A stretch of DNA of 31,609 nucleotides from Bacillota bacterium (GTDB taxonomy: Bacteria > Bacillota > Bacilli > Paenibacillales > Paenibacillaceae). Positions 1-9,500 of this stretch are shown in pieces (the first letter of the stretch is position 1; each line of letters opens with the position of its first letter). The notes under the pieces are model-generated. The model did no database searches. It was given only the letters and a program-made list of their open reading frames with translations, and was not told the DNA's origin. A program made the translations under genes and the position numbers. The stretch lies in contig JAEWJS010000034.1 in NCBI GenBank assembly GCA_023386495.1, positions 1 through 31,609 on the forward strand. Direction: 5' to 3'.

Positions 1-591
1 GGCCTCGGCCGCTCGCGCGCGCTGACTGAGGCGCGATGCCAAGCCGTCGCCGTAGCGCTCGAGCGAGAACAGCCGCTGCAGCATCTGGCGGCGGTCCTTG
101 CCCGTGAGCGAGAGGAATTCCGCGAACTTGCCCTGCGGCAGCACGACGGCGCGCGTGAAGTCCTGCATCGTGAGTCCGATGCGCTCCTCCACGCAGCGGT
201 TCACGTCGGCCAGCTTGTCCGCTAGGACGATCTCGCCATGCGGCGCCGCCTCGATGAAGCGGCACACGCTGGTGGCGACCGATACGTCGCCGCCGCGCTT
301 GAATTGCCGCTCGACCCGATAGCGTACCGTCTCTCCCCCGCCTGTCAGCTCGAACGTGAAGGCGACGGCGAGCGACCGCTCCGCTTGGTTCAGAATGCCT
401 TGCGTGCCGCCGGAGGCCCGTTCGACCTTACCGTAGAGCGCCAGCGTCACGGCATCGAGAATGCTGGACTTGCCGCTGCCCGTCGGTCCGAAAATCCCGA
501 ATACGCCGGCCTCGCACAGCCTTTCGAAATCGACCTCCTGCATTTCCCGGTAGCTCTGCAGGCCGCTTAAGCTTAAGTGGATCGGCTTCAT
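1..591 (-). CDS. sbcC: Exonuclease SbcC, N-terminal part (cut by window edge)
   Basis: This is the first 197 codons of the SbcC ATPase subunit of the SbcCD (Mre11/Rad50-like) nuclease, which processes hairpins and DNA ends in the cytoplasm. The visible part is the N-terminal half of an ABC/Rad50 ATPase head. It shows a Walker A loop GPTGSGKSS at residues 35-43 and a Q-loop (LPQGKFAEFL) with Gln at about 153. The family is about 1000 residues or more, so the coiled coils, zinc hook and Walker B lie outside the window. The ATG at 591 overlaps the sbcD stop in an ATGA, which indicates translational coupling with its partner subunit. The identification is firm; nothing can be said about the missing part. 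Confidence 0.95.
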   Translation of the reverse strand, partial: MKPIHLSLSGLQSYREMQEVDFERLCEAGVFGIFGPTGSGKSSILDAVTLALYGKVERASGGTQGILNQAERSLAVAFTFELTGGGETVRYRVERQFKRGGDVSVATSVCRFIEAAPHGEIVLADKLADVNRCVEERIGLTMQDFTRAVVLPQGKFAEFLSLTGKDRRQMLQRLFSLERYGDGLASRLSQRARAAEA

Positions 592-1802
592 GCTTCGCTG
601 CCTCCTTCATGGCCGGCTGTCGTCTCTAGGGCGGATTCGCCGTCCTGCTCGGCGAGCAGCTCAAGGAACAGCTGCACCGTTCCTTCGTCCGGCTCGGCGC
701 CGCCGGTCTGCCGAATGTAGAACCGCCGGAACAGCTCCTCGACCGGCAGCTGCTCACGGCGCGATGCTTCCGTGTCCGCGCGGCCTTCGGCGTCCGGATA
801 TACAGGGCGAATATGCAGCAGGCCGTCATGCAGCTTGCGCAGCCGCCCGATCTCCTCCAGCGTGATGAGATCCGTCATATGCAGCTCGAGGTCGATCCAC
901 GCCCGCGCGTCCCGGCCTTCTTCGATCCACCCGTACACCTCGGCAATTCCGGCCTTGGCCGTCCACCTGACGAGCGGCCGGCCGCAGCTGAGCAGCAGCT
1001 CGCGCGGCTCGACTACGGTTCCCGGCGAAGCATCGAATACGATGACGGACTTGGCTTGCCCGGCCTCCGAGAAGCTGTAGGCGAGCGGCGACCCGCTATA
1101 GCGCATCGTCTCGTCCTTGTCGACGCGCTGCGGGCGGTGAAGATGCCCTAGCGCCGTGTACTGCGCGCCTACGCGCAGCGCGGACGGGTCGATCGTGTAG
1201 GCTCCGCCGACTTGAATCGGGCGCTCCGACTCCGTCTCCAGGCCGCCGAGCACGTAGATGTGGCTCATCGACAGGTTCACCGTGTCCGGTCTGAACGACG
1301 CCGACAACGCCTGCATAAGGCGCCCGACGCGCTCCGAATAGGCGCTGCGCAGCTTGCCCTCGTCCGCGTCCTCGCTCAGCAGCTCGCGAAGCCGCGACTC
1401 GGACGGATACGGCAGCGCCGCGACAATCGCTTCCTCGCCCGTCCGCGCGATGCCGATTCGCATCGGCTCCGCGGCCGGCAGCCCGGTGAGCACGATCCGG
1501 CTCCGGGCCGCGAGCGGCGCGGCGGCGGCGATCCGCTCGGGCTGGTCATGGTTGCCCGCGATGACCGCGACCGTCCGCTTGCCGCCGTCCGATAAGCGGG
1601 ACAGCGCCTCGTAATACAGCTGCTCCGCAGCGGCAGGCGGGTTGACGGAGTCGTACACGTCGCCTGCCACGAGCACCAGATCGACCGCTTGATCGTCTGC
1701 CATAACGGTCAGCTCATCGATGAATGCCTCCTGCTCGGCCAGCCGGCTGCGCCCTTCAAGCGTTCGGCCCAGATGCCAATCCGCCGTATGCAATATGCGC
1801 AT
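588..1802 (-). CDS. sbcD: Exonuclease SbcD, Mre11-like nuclease subunit
   Basis: A 404-residue metallophosphoesterase nuclease, the catalytic partner of SbcC, acting in double-strand-end and hairpin processing. The five Mre11-type metal motifs are visible: D8/H10 (HTADWHLG), D48 (AGDVYD), N84-H85-D86 (GNHD), H181 (MSHIYVLGG) and H220/H222 (GHLHRP). The C-terminal third is the capping and SbcC-binding region. Length is usual for the family. The ATG at 1802 has an ideal AGGAGG six bases upstream. It is followed by sbcC with a 4-bp overlap and lies downstream of addA, from which it is separated by a 494-bp repeat-bearing gap. It may therefore have its own promoter, although none was convincing. 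Confidence 0.96.
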   Translation of the reverse strand: MRILHTADWHLGRTLEGRSRLAEQEAFIDELTVMADDQAVDLVLVAGDVYDSVNPPAAAEQLYYEALSRLSDGGKRTVAVIAGNHDQPERIAAAAPLAARSRIVLTGLPAAEPMRIGIARTGEEAIVAALPYPSESRLRELLSEDADEGKLRSAYSERVGRLMQALSASFRPDTVNLSMSHIYVLGGLETESERPIQVGGAYTIDPSALRVGAQYTALGHLHRPQRVDKDETMRYSGSPLAYSFSEAGQAKSVIVFDASPGTVVEPRELLLSCGRPLVRWTAKAGIAEVYGWIEEGRDARAWIDLELHMTDLITLEEIGRLRKLHDGLLHIRPVYPDAEGRADTEASRREQLPVEELFRRFYIRQTGGAEPDEGTVQLFLELLAEQDGESALETTAGHEGGSEA

Positions 1803-1869
1803 CTCTCGCTCCTCCTTCTCACACTCTCACTCTCACTCACGTGCTTGCATAGCAATCACTCGGCAAGCC

Positions 1870-2050
1870 TAACGGACACAGCAAGCGTTATTTCCGCCAA
1901 ATCAGCGATCCCTACTTTCTAACGGACACAGAGAACCTTATTTCGGCGAATGCAGGCCAAATGGGTCGCAAACATGCCAATAAAGCCTCTCCTGTCCGTT
2001 AGAATTCAGAAAGCGTTGATTTAGCTCGAATAGCAGCTCCTGTGTCCGTT
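1870..2050. repeat. Four copies of a TAACGGACA-headed interspersed repeat
   Basis: The 494-bp gap between sbcD and addA holds no convincing gene. It carries four copies of a unit of about 35 bp that begins TAACGGACACAG (or TAACGGACAGG) and continues with a TATT-containing, AAATCAGCG-like tail. Two copies are direct (1870-1907 and 1920-1955) and two inverted (about 1970-2002 and 2013-2050), so the arrangement is two arrows in, two arrows back. The copies agree best in the first 12 bases and drift afterwards. I read it as a REP-like noncoding family; its function is unknown. Confidence 0.75.
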
Positions 2051-2119
2051 AAGCTACTTCGACCAGAGGCAGAGCAGCCGCCAAGGCGTTCCGACTCCTC
2101 CAGCTCCCCGACTTTTCCA

Positions 2120-2200
2120 GTTCTCCCGGCTCTTCCAGCTCTCCCGGCTCTCCCTGCTCTTCCAGCTCTCCCAGCTCTTCCAGCTCTCCCGGATCTCCCA
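2120..2200. repeat. 9-bp tandem repeat, nine units
   Basis: Nine consecutive 9-bp units of the form GCTCTTCCA / GCTCTCCCG, preceded by a few degenerate units. The plus strand would read as Ala-Leu-Pro repeats and the minus strand as Arg-Ala-Gly-type repeats. No ribosome binding site or recognisable domain accompanies either reading, so I treat it as a noncoding minisatellite-like tract between addA and sbcD. Tracts of this kind often vary in unit number between strains; that is an inference here. Confidence 0.75.
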
Positions 2201-2296
2201 GCTACCAAGCCCAGCTCGGACAGCCCACAACTTCAATCACGCACGATATTCCCTGCCCCAACCGCGCGCAGAAGGGCCGCTGAATGCCTGCCAAGC

Positions 2297-5200
2297 CTAC
2301 GCCAGCCGTACCGATTGCGCGCCGTCGAAGAAGAACACATGGCATTCCTGCACAGGCCTGCCGAGAATGCCGCCGATCGCTTCGGCGTACAGCTCTAATT
2401 GGAACCGGTGGCGTTCGGCCGCGTGGTCCCAGTTGCTCATCGCGATCCGGTCCGTCTTGAAATCGAGCAGCACGAGCCCTTGCTCATCCTCGAAGAGGCA
2501 GTCGACGACGCCTTGGATCAGCACCGGCTCCTCGCGGACCGACTCCTCGCGGCCGGCCAGCGGATGCACGCGGCCGGCCGGCAGCGCGCAGCTGAATGGC
2601 AGCTCCCGCTTCACCCACTGCGCCCGGCAGAGCCGCAGCCCCAGCTCGCTCGCGAAAAACGCCGCGATCGAATCGGCGTCTACCGCCTCGGCCTGAGACC
2701 GGGTGAGCAGCTTACGCTCGATCATGCCGTCTACCAGCGAACGGACCGCTTCCGCGTCCAGCGCACCGTCAAGCGGCATATGCTGCATGACGAGATGGCT
2801 GACCGTGCCGCGCTCGGCAGGCGTCAGCGTCTTCTCTTCCATGAAGCGCGGCCGCCGGAGCCGGAACGAATACGGACTGCGGGCAGCCGCAGGCGCGGCA
2901 AACGCTTCGTCCGACTTCGCCTTCTCAGCGGCAGTCGAAACTTCACCATCGACGCTATGCCCTCCAGCCTGTCGTTCCGACTCCGGATCGGCAGCCTCAA
3001 TCGCAGCATCGGCATCGTGCAGCAGCCGTTCCTCGGCTTCCTCGTAAGGCTCCGCTTCCGCGCTATGCGGCGCATCGGCCAGCATCCGCTTCATCTCGGT
3101 GACGGACGTCTTGGCCGCGATGGCTGTCGCTGCTTGGTAGGGATAGCGCCAAGACATGCGCATCGCGATTTCCTCGGCTACGTCCGACTGCGGCTCATCC
3201 TCGACAGGCTCCATCGCGGCAAGGACCGTCAGACGGGCTGACCGATGCGCGGCTTCCTCCTCGTCCATCTCGACGACGGCGGCTGCCGCCGCTTCCATGC
3301 CCAGCATGGCAGCCGGAAGCATGCCGAACCGCCAGCCGCGAATGATAGCCGCCTCGACGCCGGCAGCAGTGCCGCTGTCCGACCTTGACGCCTCGCTGCC
3401 CGCTCCATCGCGGGCTCGCACTTGCCCCGTTGCCTCCCCGGCAGCCGCATCATCCGCTGCCCGATCGGCCGATTCGATCGCAAGCGATTCCTCGAACGCC
3501 GCGGCACCCGCGATGCCGCCTGCCGTGACGAGCGGCATGATCCAGTCCAGGAACCGTCGGCCGGCCGCAATCCGGTGGTCCGGCATCCGCCGTGCCGCAA
3601 GATCGACGCCTCCGGACCAGCGCTCCAGCGCCTTGCCGGCATCCGGCACGGTGCCGATCAGGAACATTTTCTCCTTGGGCCTCGTCATCGCCACGTACAG
3701 CACCCGCATCTCCTCTGCCAAGAGCTCCATCCGGATCCGCTTGCGAACGGCCAGATACGGCAGCGTCGGATAGCTGACCCGAAGGTCGCTGTCGACCAGC
3801 TTCGGGCCGAAGCCGAGCTGCTTGTGCAGCAGGAACGAGCGATTCAAGTCCTGCTGGTTGAACAGCTTGCCGAGTCCCGCCACGAATACGACCGGGAACT
3901 CGAGCCCCTTGCTCTTGTGGATCGACATGATGCGCACGACATCCTCCTGCTCGCCCAGCGCGCGGGCCGCGCCGAGATCCCCGCCGCTGTCCCGCATCCG
4001 TTCGACGAACCGAAGGAAGCGGAACAAGCCGCGGAACGATGTCGCTTCGTATTGGCGCGCGCGGTCGTGCAGCGCCCGCAGATTCGCCTGCCGCTGGACG
4101 CCGCCCGGCAGTCCGCCGACAAGATCGTAGTAGCCGGTCTCCCGGCAGATGCGCCAGATCAGGTCGCTGAGCGACCCTTGCCGCGCTTCGACGCGCCATT
4201 GCTCGAGCTTGCCGAGGAACGCGCCCAGCTTCGCGCGCAGCGGCCCGTTGACAGCTTCCCCCGCAGCGGCCCGACGGACGGCCTCATAGTAAGGGCCTTG
4301 CTTGGCCGTAAGGCGCACGAGCGCCAATTCCTCGGCCGACAAGCCGACGATCGGCGAACGCAGCGCGCCGGCGAGCGGAATGTCCTGGTACGGGTTGTCG
4401 ATTACGCGCAGGAGCGACAGCATCGTCACGACCTCCGTCGCTTCGAAGTACCCCGAGTTCAACTCCGCATAAGCCGGAATGCCATGCGCCTGCAGCTCCT
4501 CGACGAGGATCGGCGTCCATTGCGCCGTTGCGCGCAGCAGCACGACAAAGTCCCGCCAAGCCGGCTTGCGGTAAATGCCTCGCTTGCCGTCGTACACGAG
4601 CCAAGGCTTCTCGCCTTCCGGCCCGCCGTCCATCATCGCCCGTATGCGCCGCGCGATGAACCGCGCTTCGAGCTGCGCCGTCTGCATGTCGGCCGCCGCT
4701 TCCGCGGCTGCCTGCCGTTCTGCCGAGTCCGCGTCTTCATCCGCGCCATCTCCGGCGAACGACCCCGATTCCTCCTCGCCGCCGGCACCTTCGGCAGGTC
4801 CGGCACCGCCGCGGTCGAGCAGCACGCACTCGACGGCCAGACGACCGGCCTCCTCTTGATCGGCAGCCTCCGGATACGGCGCGCCGAGGACGAGCTCCGC
4901 ATCGCGATCGTAATTCATCTCGGCTACCGTCTCGTGCATGATGCCGCGGAACACGTCGTTGACCCCGTCCACGACCTCGCGCCGGCTGCGGAAGTTGCGC
5001 GCCAGATCGATGCGGAGCCCCCGAATGCCCTTCCCCGAACCCTCCGCATCTCCATCGGCGTCCGCGCGTCCATCCGCATTTTCATCAGCATCCGCGCCAG
5101 CCCCATTCCCAGAGCCCGTGCCGAATGCCTTGTATTTCGCCAAGAACAGATTCGGCTCCGCCAAGCGAAACCGATAGATGCTCTGCTTCACGTCGCCGAC

Positions 5201-6520
5201 CATGAACCGGTTGCCCGCTCCCGGCCTCGCGATCAGCTCGACGATCGCTTCCTGGACCATATTCGTATCCTGGTACTCGTCGAGCAGAATCTCGTCGAAT
5301 TGCCTGCGGTATTCCAGCGCCGCCGAAGAAGGCTTCGATTCCCCCGGCGCTCCGCCAGGCTCGCGCAGAATGCGCAGGCAATAATGCTCGAGGTCGCCGA
5401 AGTCCAACAAGCCCTTGTCCCGCTTCGCGGTCTCGTACCGCTCGCCGAAAGCGATCACGAGCTCGGCCAGCGCGTCCATCAGCGGCGCCAGCTCCTGCAT
5501 CTCCGCCGCGTAATCGTCCGGCGTTCGGCGGAACAGCTCCTCGGTCAAGCCGGCTATCGCTTTCTTCGCTTGCTCGCGGAGCCCTTTGGCCCGCTCCTGC
5601 AGCGCTTTGTCGTATTCGTCGCCGCGCATCGCCTTCAGCTTGCCGAAGGCAGCCGCCTGGAACGGCTCGAACCAGCGTTCCCACTGCGGCTCCGCGATCG
5701 CCGCGAGGAGCCCGCGCACGAGCTGCAGATCGTCCTCGAACGTCTCCGCATACGGAGCCGGCCCGGCAGACATGCGCGTCAGGTCGAGCGCCTGCAGCAG
5801 TACCGCTTCCGCCCCTTGAAGCGTCAGCCGAATGTCGGCGCGCAGTCCCTGCACCCAGTCGCTGCCGCCGAGCGCTTCGGCATTCGCCGTCCGGAACGCC
5901 CCGGCAGCCTCCCGCAGCCACAGCTCCGGCCACGGATGGCTGCGCGAGAAGTCGTACAGCTCCTGCACGAGACGCGCTAACGGCTCATCGCCGCGCTCGC
6001 CGCCGAACGCGTCCGCCAGCCGGATGAAGATGCCTTCCGCGCCGGCATAGCGCTCCTCGAACAGATCGTCCAGCACCTCGATCCTCAGCAGCTCCGCTTC
6101 CGTCTCGTTCGCGATCCGAAAGCCCGGATCCAGCCCGATCAACGGGTAGTAGCGGCGAATGACATCCAGACAGAAGGAGTGCAGCGTCGTGATCGACGCT
6201 CGGTTCATAAGCGCCAGCTGGCGGCGCAGATGATCGGAGTCCGGCGTCTTGTCGAGCGCCTTCTCGAGCGCGATCCGAATCCGCTCCTTCATCTCGGAGG
6301 CAGCAGCCTTCGTGAAGGTCGCGACGAGCAGCCGATCGACGTCCGTATCGTTCGATATTTGGCGAATGATGCGCTCGACGAGCACCGCCGTCTTGCCGGA
6401 GCCCGCTGCTGCCGCGACGAGCACATTCGTCCCCGACGTGACGACCGCCTTCCACTGGTCATCCGTCCATGTGCTGCCGGCAGGCTTCGGAATTACCGTG
6501 TCTACTCGCTTCTTGGTCAT
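2297..6520 (-). CDS. addA: Helicase-exonuclease AddAB, subunit AddA
   Basis: A 1407-residue UvrD-like 3'-5' helicase with a C-terminal RecB-family nuclease. With AddB it resects double-strand breaks for RecA loading. Walker A is AAAGSGKT at 37-44 and the DEYQDTN Walker B is near 420. The VRIMSIHKSKGLEFP and RVLYVAMTRPKE helicase motifs are clear. The C-terminal nuclease has GVVDCLFED, LLDFKTDR (from about 1353) and QLELY. The protein is about 175 residues longer than the B. subtilis enzyme (1232). The excess is low-complexity acidic/alanine-rich insertions near 471-500, 573-610 and 1147-1211. The ATG at 6520 overlaps the addB stop (ATGA) and follows GAGGAGG. The helicase and nuclease cores look intact. 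Confidence 0.97.
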   Translation of the reverse strand: MTKKRVDTVIPKPAGSTWTDDQWKAVVTSGTNVLVAAAAGSGKTAVLVERIIRQISNDTDVDRLLVATFTKAAASEMKERIRIALEKALDKTPDSDHLRRQLALMNRASITTLHSFCLDVIRRYYPLIGLDPGFRIANETEAELLRIEVLDDLFEERYAGAEGIFIRLADAFGGERGDEPLARLVQELYDFSRSHPWPELWLREAAGAFRTANAEALGGSDWVQGLRADIRLTLQGAEAVLLQALDLTRMSAGPAPYAETFEDDLQLVRGLLAAIAEPQWERWFEPFQAAAFGKLKAMRGDEYDKALQERAKGLREQAKKAIAGLTEELFRRTPDDYAAEMQELAPLMDALAELVIAFGERYETAKRDKGLLDFGDLEHYCLRILREPGGAPGESKPSSAALEYRRQFDEILLDEYQDTNMVQEAIVELIARPGAGNRFMVGDVKQSIYRFRLAEPNLFLAKYKAFGTGSGNGAGADADENADGRADADGDAEGSGKGIRGLRIDLARNFRSRREVVDGVNDVFRGIMHETVAEMNYDRDAELVLGAPYPEAADQEEAGRLAVECVLLDRGGAGPAEGAGGEEESGSFAGDGADEDADSAERQAAAEAAADMQTAQLEARFIARRIRAMMDGGPEGEKPWLVYDGKRGIYRKPAWRDFVVLLRATAQWTPILVEELQAHGIPAYAELNSGYFEATEVVTMLSLLRVIDNPYQDIPLAGALRSPIVGLSAEELALVRLTAKQGPYYEAVRRAAAGEAVNGPLRAKLGAFLGKLEQWRVEARQGSLSDLIWRICRETGYYDLVGGLPGGVQRQANLRALHDRARQYEATSFRGLFRFLRFVERMRDSGGDLGAARALGEQEDVVRIMSIHKSKGLEFPVVFVAGLGKLFNQQDLNRSFLLHKQLGFGPKLVDSDLRVSYPTLPYLAVRKRIRMELLAEEMRVLYVAMTRPKEKMFLIGTVPDAGKALERWSGGVDLAARRMPDHRIAAGRRFLDWIMPLVTAGGIAGAAAFEESLAIESADRAADDAAAGEATGQVRARDGAGSEASRSDSGTAAGVEAAIIRGWRFGMLPAAMLGMEAAAAAVVEMDEEEAAHRSARLTVLAAMEPVEDEPQSDVAEEIAMRMSWRYPYQAATAIAAKTSVTEMKRMLADAPHSAEAEPYEEAEERLLHDADAAIEAADPESERQAGGHSVDGEVSTAAEKAKSDEAFAAPAAARSPYSFRLRRPRFMEEKTLTPAERGTVSHLVMQHMPLDGALDAEAVRSLVDGMIERKLLTRSQAEAVDADSIAAFFASELGLRLCRAQWVKRELPFSCALPAGRVHPLAGREESVREEPVLIQGVVDCLFEDEQGLVLLDFKTDRIAMSNWDHAAERHRFQLELYAEAIGGILGRPVQECHVFFFDGAQSVRLA

Positions 6521-9500
6521 TCCGCTTCCTCCTCTTTCCCGCCGGCATCCGGCGCGCTATCATGATCCGAACCGGCCGCCAGCTCTTCGCCGCCGCGCAG
6601 CATGTCCCAGATCCGCTCCTTCGGCGGCTTCGCGAGCTTCACGTAGCCGCTGCCCTCCACCTGGACATCGAATTGGCAGACAGGCTTGTAGGAGCAGAAG
6701 GTGCATGGCGATTGATTGCCCTTGCGATACGGCGCGATCGCCACCTCGCCGTCCAAGATGCGTCCGCCGATCCGCGTCACGGTGCGCCTCACGGCGCCGC
6801 GCAGCACGTCCCATTCCTCGCGCGATACGACCGAGGACGTGCCATAGAAGCCGCCGTCCTTCTTCAAGGCGACGGGTAGAATCTCGGAATAGCCGGTCTC
6901 GAGCTGTCCGTCCATCATCCGAACTGCCGACTCCTCTGCCAGCAGCAGCCCTTTGGTCTTGAATCGCTTCAGCATCGCCCGTCTTGCCTCGTCCGGCGAC
7001 AGGCCGTTCGGGGCCGACAAGAGCGGATTGTGCACGTGAAAATAGAGCACGCCCGCCGGCACGGCCGGCTGGCCGAGCCAGCCTTGCGCATGGGTGAGCA
7101 GCACATCGAGATAAGTCAGCATCTGCAGCGTCAGTCCGTGTACGACGTCCTCCAGCTTCAACGCCGTTGCCGATGACTTATAGTCCAAGATGCGCAGCAG
7201 CAGGCCTTCTTCGGTCTGCGCCGCGTCGACGCGGTCGATGCGCCCGACAAGCTCCATCGAGCGGCCCCCGCTCATCGGCAGCGCGAGCGATGGCAGCACG
7301 CCGTCCGGACCGAAGCCGATCTCGAGGCCCACGGGTTGAAAGTGCGCGCGTCTTGCATGCTCGGCAAGCGCCAGCGCCGTCTGCGCCACGATCTGCTTCA
7401 GCTTGCGCGCGATGAACTGATACCGGTTGCTGCTGAGCAGGATGCGCGACTGCAGCCTCGGCACGAGCTCGTCCACTACGCCGGCGGCGGCTTGCCGCAG
7501 CGCATCCGGCGCAAGCGCGCCGAACTGATCTCCTAAGCTTAACGCCAGCCGCGACAACGCGGCATGGAACAGCTGCCCGACATCCGGCGCATCCAGCCGG
7601 AACAGCTGCCGCTCCTCGAGACGCAGTCCGTATGCGGCAAAATGCTGGAACGGACACGAGACGAACCGCTCCATCCGCGAGACGCTCGCCTTCAAGTGGT
7701 CCCCGAACAGCAGCTGTGCCGTCTCGCGCGTCAGGATCGTCTCTTCGTTGCGATACGTAAGCGAAGCGGCTGCCACCGCCAGCCGGCGCTTCCATGCCTG
7801 CTGCGTTGCATACCAGTTGTACACGTCCCACCAGATCGGATCGATCGCAATCCCCTGGTGCCACGCGCGCAGCTGCAGCGTCAGATAGGACAGCGCGCGT
7901 TCGGGATGCCGAATATAGCGAAGCTGCTCCTCGGCAGGAAGCTGCGGACTCGGCTCGCCGGCCTCTACGCGCTCCGGGATGCCCGGGAACAGCTGCTTGA
8001 TCTGCCGAATGACCTCGGACGGATGCAGGCTTTTCCCTTCCTCGTCCGACAACGCATAGCTGATCCACAGATGGTCGCCGGCCGTCGTCAACGCGTTATA
8101 GATCATGAATCGTTCGTCAAGCAGCTTCCGGCGTACGCCGGGCGCGATGACGAGCCCGCTCTGCTCCAGCCGTTCCCGCTCCTGCTCGGTCAGTACGCCG
8201 TCCTCCTGGATGCGCATCGGCATGATGCCGTCATTCGCGCCCAGCACGTAACAGACCTTCACATGACCTGACCGCGTCCGGTCCATGCTGCCGATCAGCA
8301 CCTGATCGATGGCAGGCGGCACGGCAGCCAGCTTCAAGCTGTCGAGCCCCGCCTCGATCATGCCCGCGAACAGCTCGGGGGGAAGCGCTTCGGCGCCCGT
8401 CATCTCGACCAGTTGGTCGAGCAGCCCCATGACGCCGTCCCATAGCTGGCGATGCTCGCGCGCCCTTCGCATGTCGCCCTTCTCGGCCGCCTCGCGGCTC
8501 CAGCGCTCGAGCCTGTCCGCCGCATCGACACGATCGAGCATCCGATAGAGCGACTCGCACATCTCCTGCACGTTCTTCGCCTTCTTCAAGCTGTCGCCGA
8601 GCTGGCGCAGCGGATTCACGATCGCGTCGCGGCAGGCGAGAATACGGGGGAACCGTTCCGGCTCGATCTGCCTGGCATCGCCCGGTTCATCCTCCAGCGC
8701 ATCGCGCACGAGCGGCTCCCAGCTTCGCTTGTCGAGCCAGCGCCAGCCGTCGATGCCGGCCGCGAGCACGTAATTCTCGAAGCGATCCAGCTCTTCCCGC
8801 GTCACATCGGAATCCCCGTCCGTCAGCATCTCGGTCTTGACGCAGCGGAATACGGCTTCGTAGCGCCAGCCCTTCGTGACCGTCTCCAGCGCAGACCGGA
8901 TCAGCTCGACCAGCGGGTGATGGACGACGGATTTTTTCTGATCGAGGAAATAGGGAATATCGTAATCGGCGAACACGGTCTCGATGTAGTCGGTATAGTC
9001 CGCCGAATTGCGCACCATGACCGCCATGTCGCGCCAGCGCAAGCCGCCATGTTGCATGCGGCGGACCATGTCGCGCGCCGCGGCTTCGACCTCCGCGCGC
9101 CGATGGACGGCCGAGGTGAGCGAGATGCCGCAGCGGGCATCCTCCAGCTCGTAGGCGGACTTATCCGGCACGAGCATCGGCGTCCGGCTGCCGTAATGCC
9201 GTTCCAGGTGCGTCAGCATCGGACTGTCCGCGAAGCGCGGGAGCGGCCCGCGATCCAATTGAACGATCGGCTCAAGCGGTACGCCGGCGCCTTCGGCCAG
9301 CTCCCGCAGCGCGATATACGTCTCTGCCGTCGGGTGGAACAAGTCCAGCTCATGCGGCCGTTCGCCTGGACCGTAAGGCTTGTCCAGGCACAGCGTTACC
9401 GTCACGCGGGCCGCCGACCGCATCAGCGCTTCGAGCGCGGCGAATTCCTTCGGCGTGAAGCCGTTGAAGCCGTCGACCCACAGCTCGGCTCCTTGCAGCG

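Noticed and set aside
2042..2398. Ala-Leu-Pro-repeat reading frame on the plus strand
   Set aside because: It arises from the 9-bp tandem repeat and then runs antisense into addA; no ribosome binding site or domain.
3422..5980. Very long plus-strand open frame (852 codons) opposite addA
   Set aside because: It is antisense to the well-supported addA, consists of Arg/Pro/Leu-rich filler typical of the complement of GC-rich genes, and has no recognisable domain.
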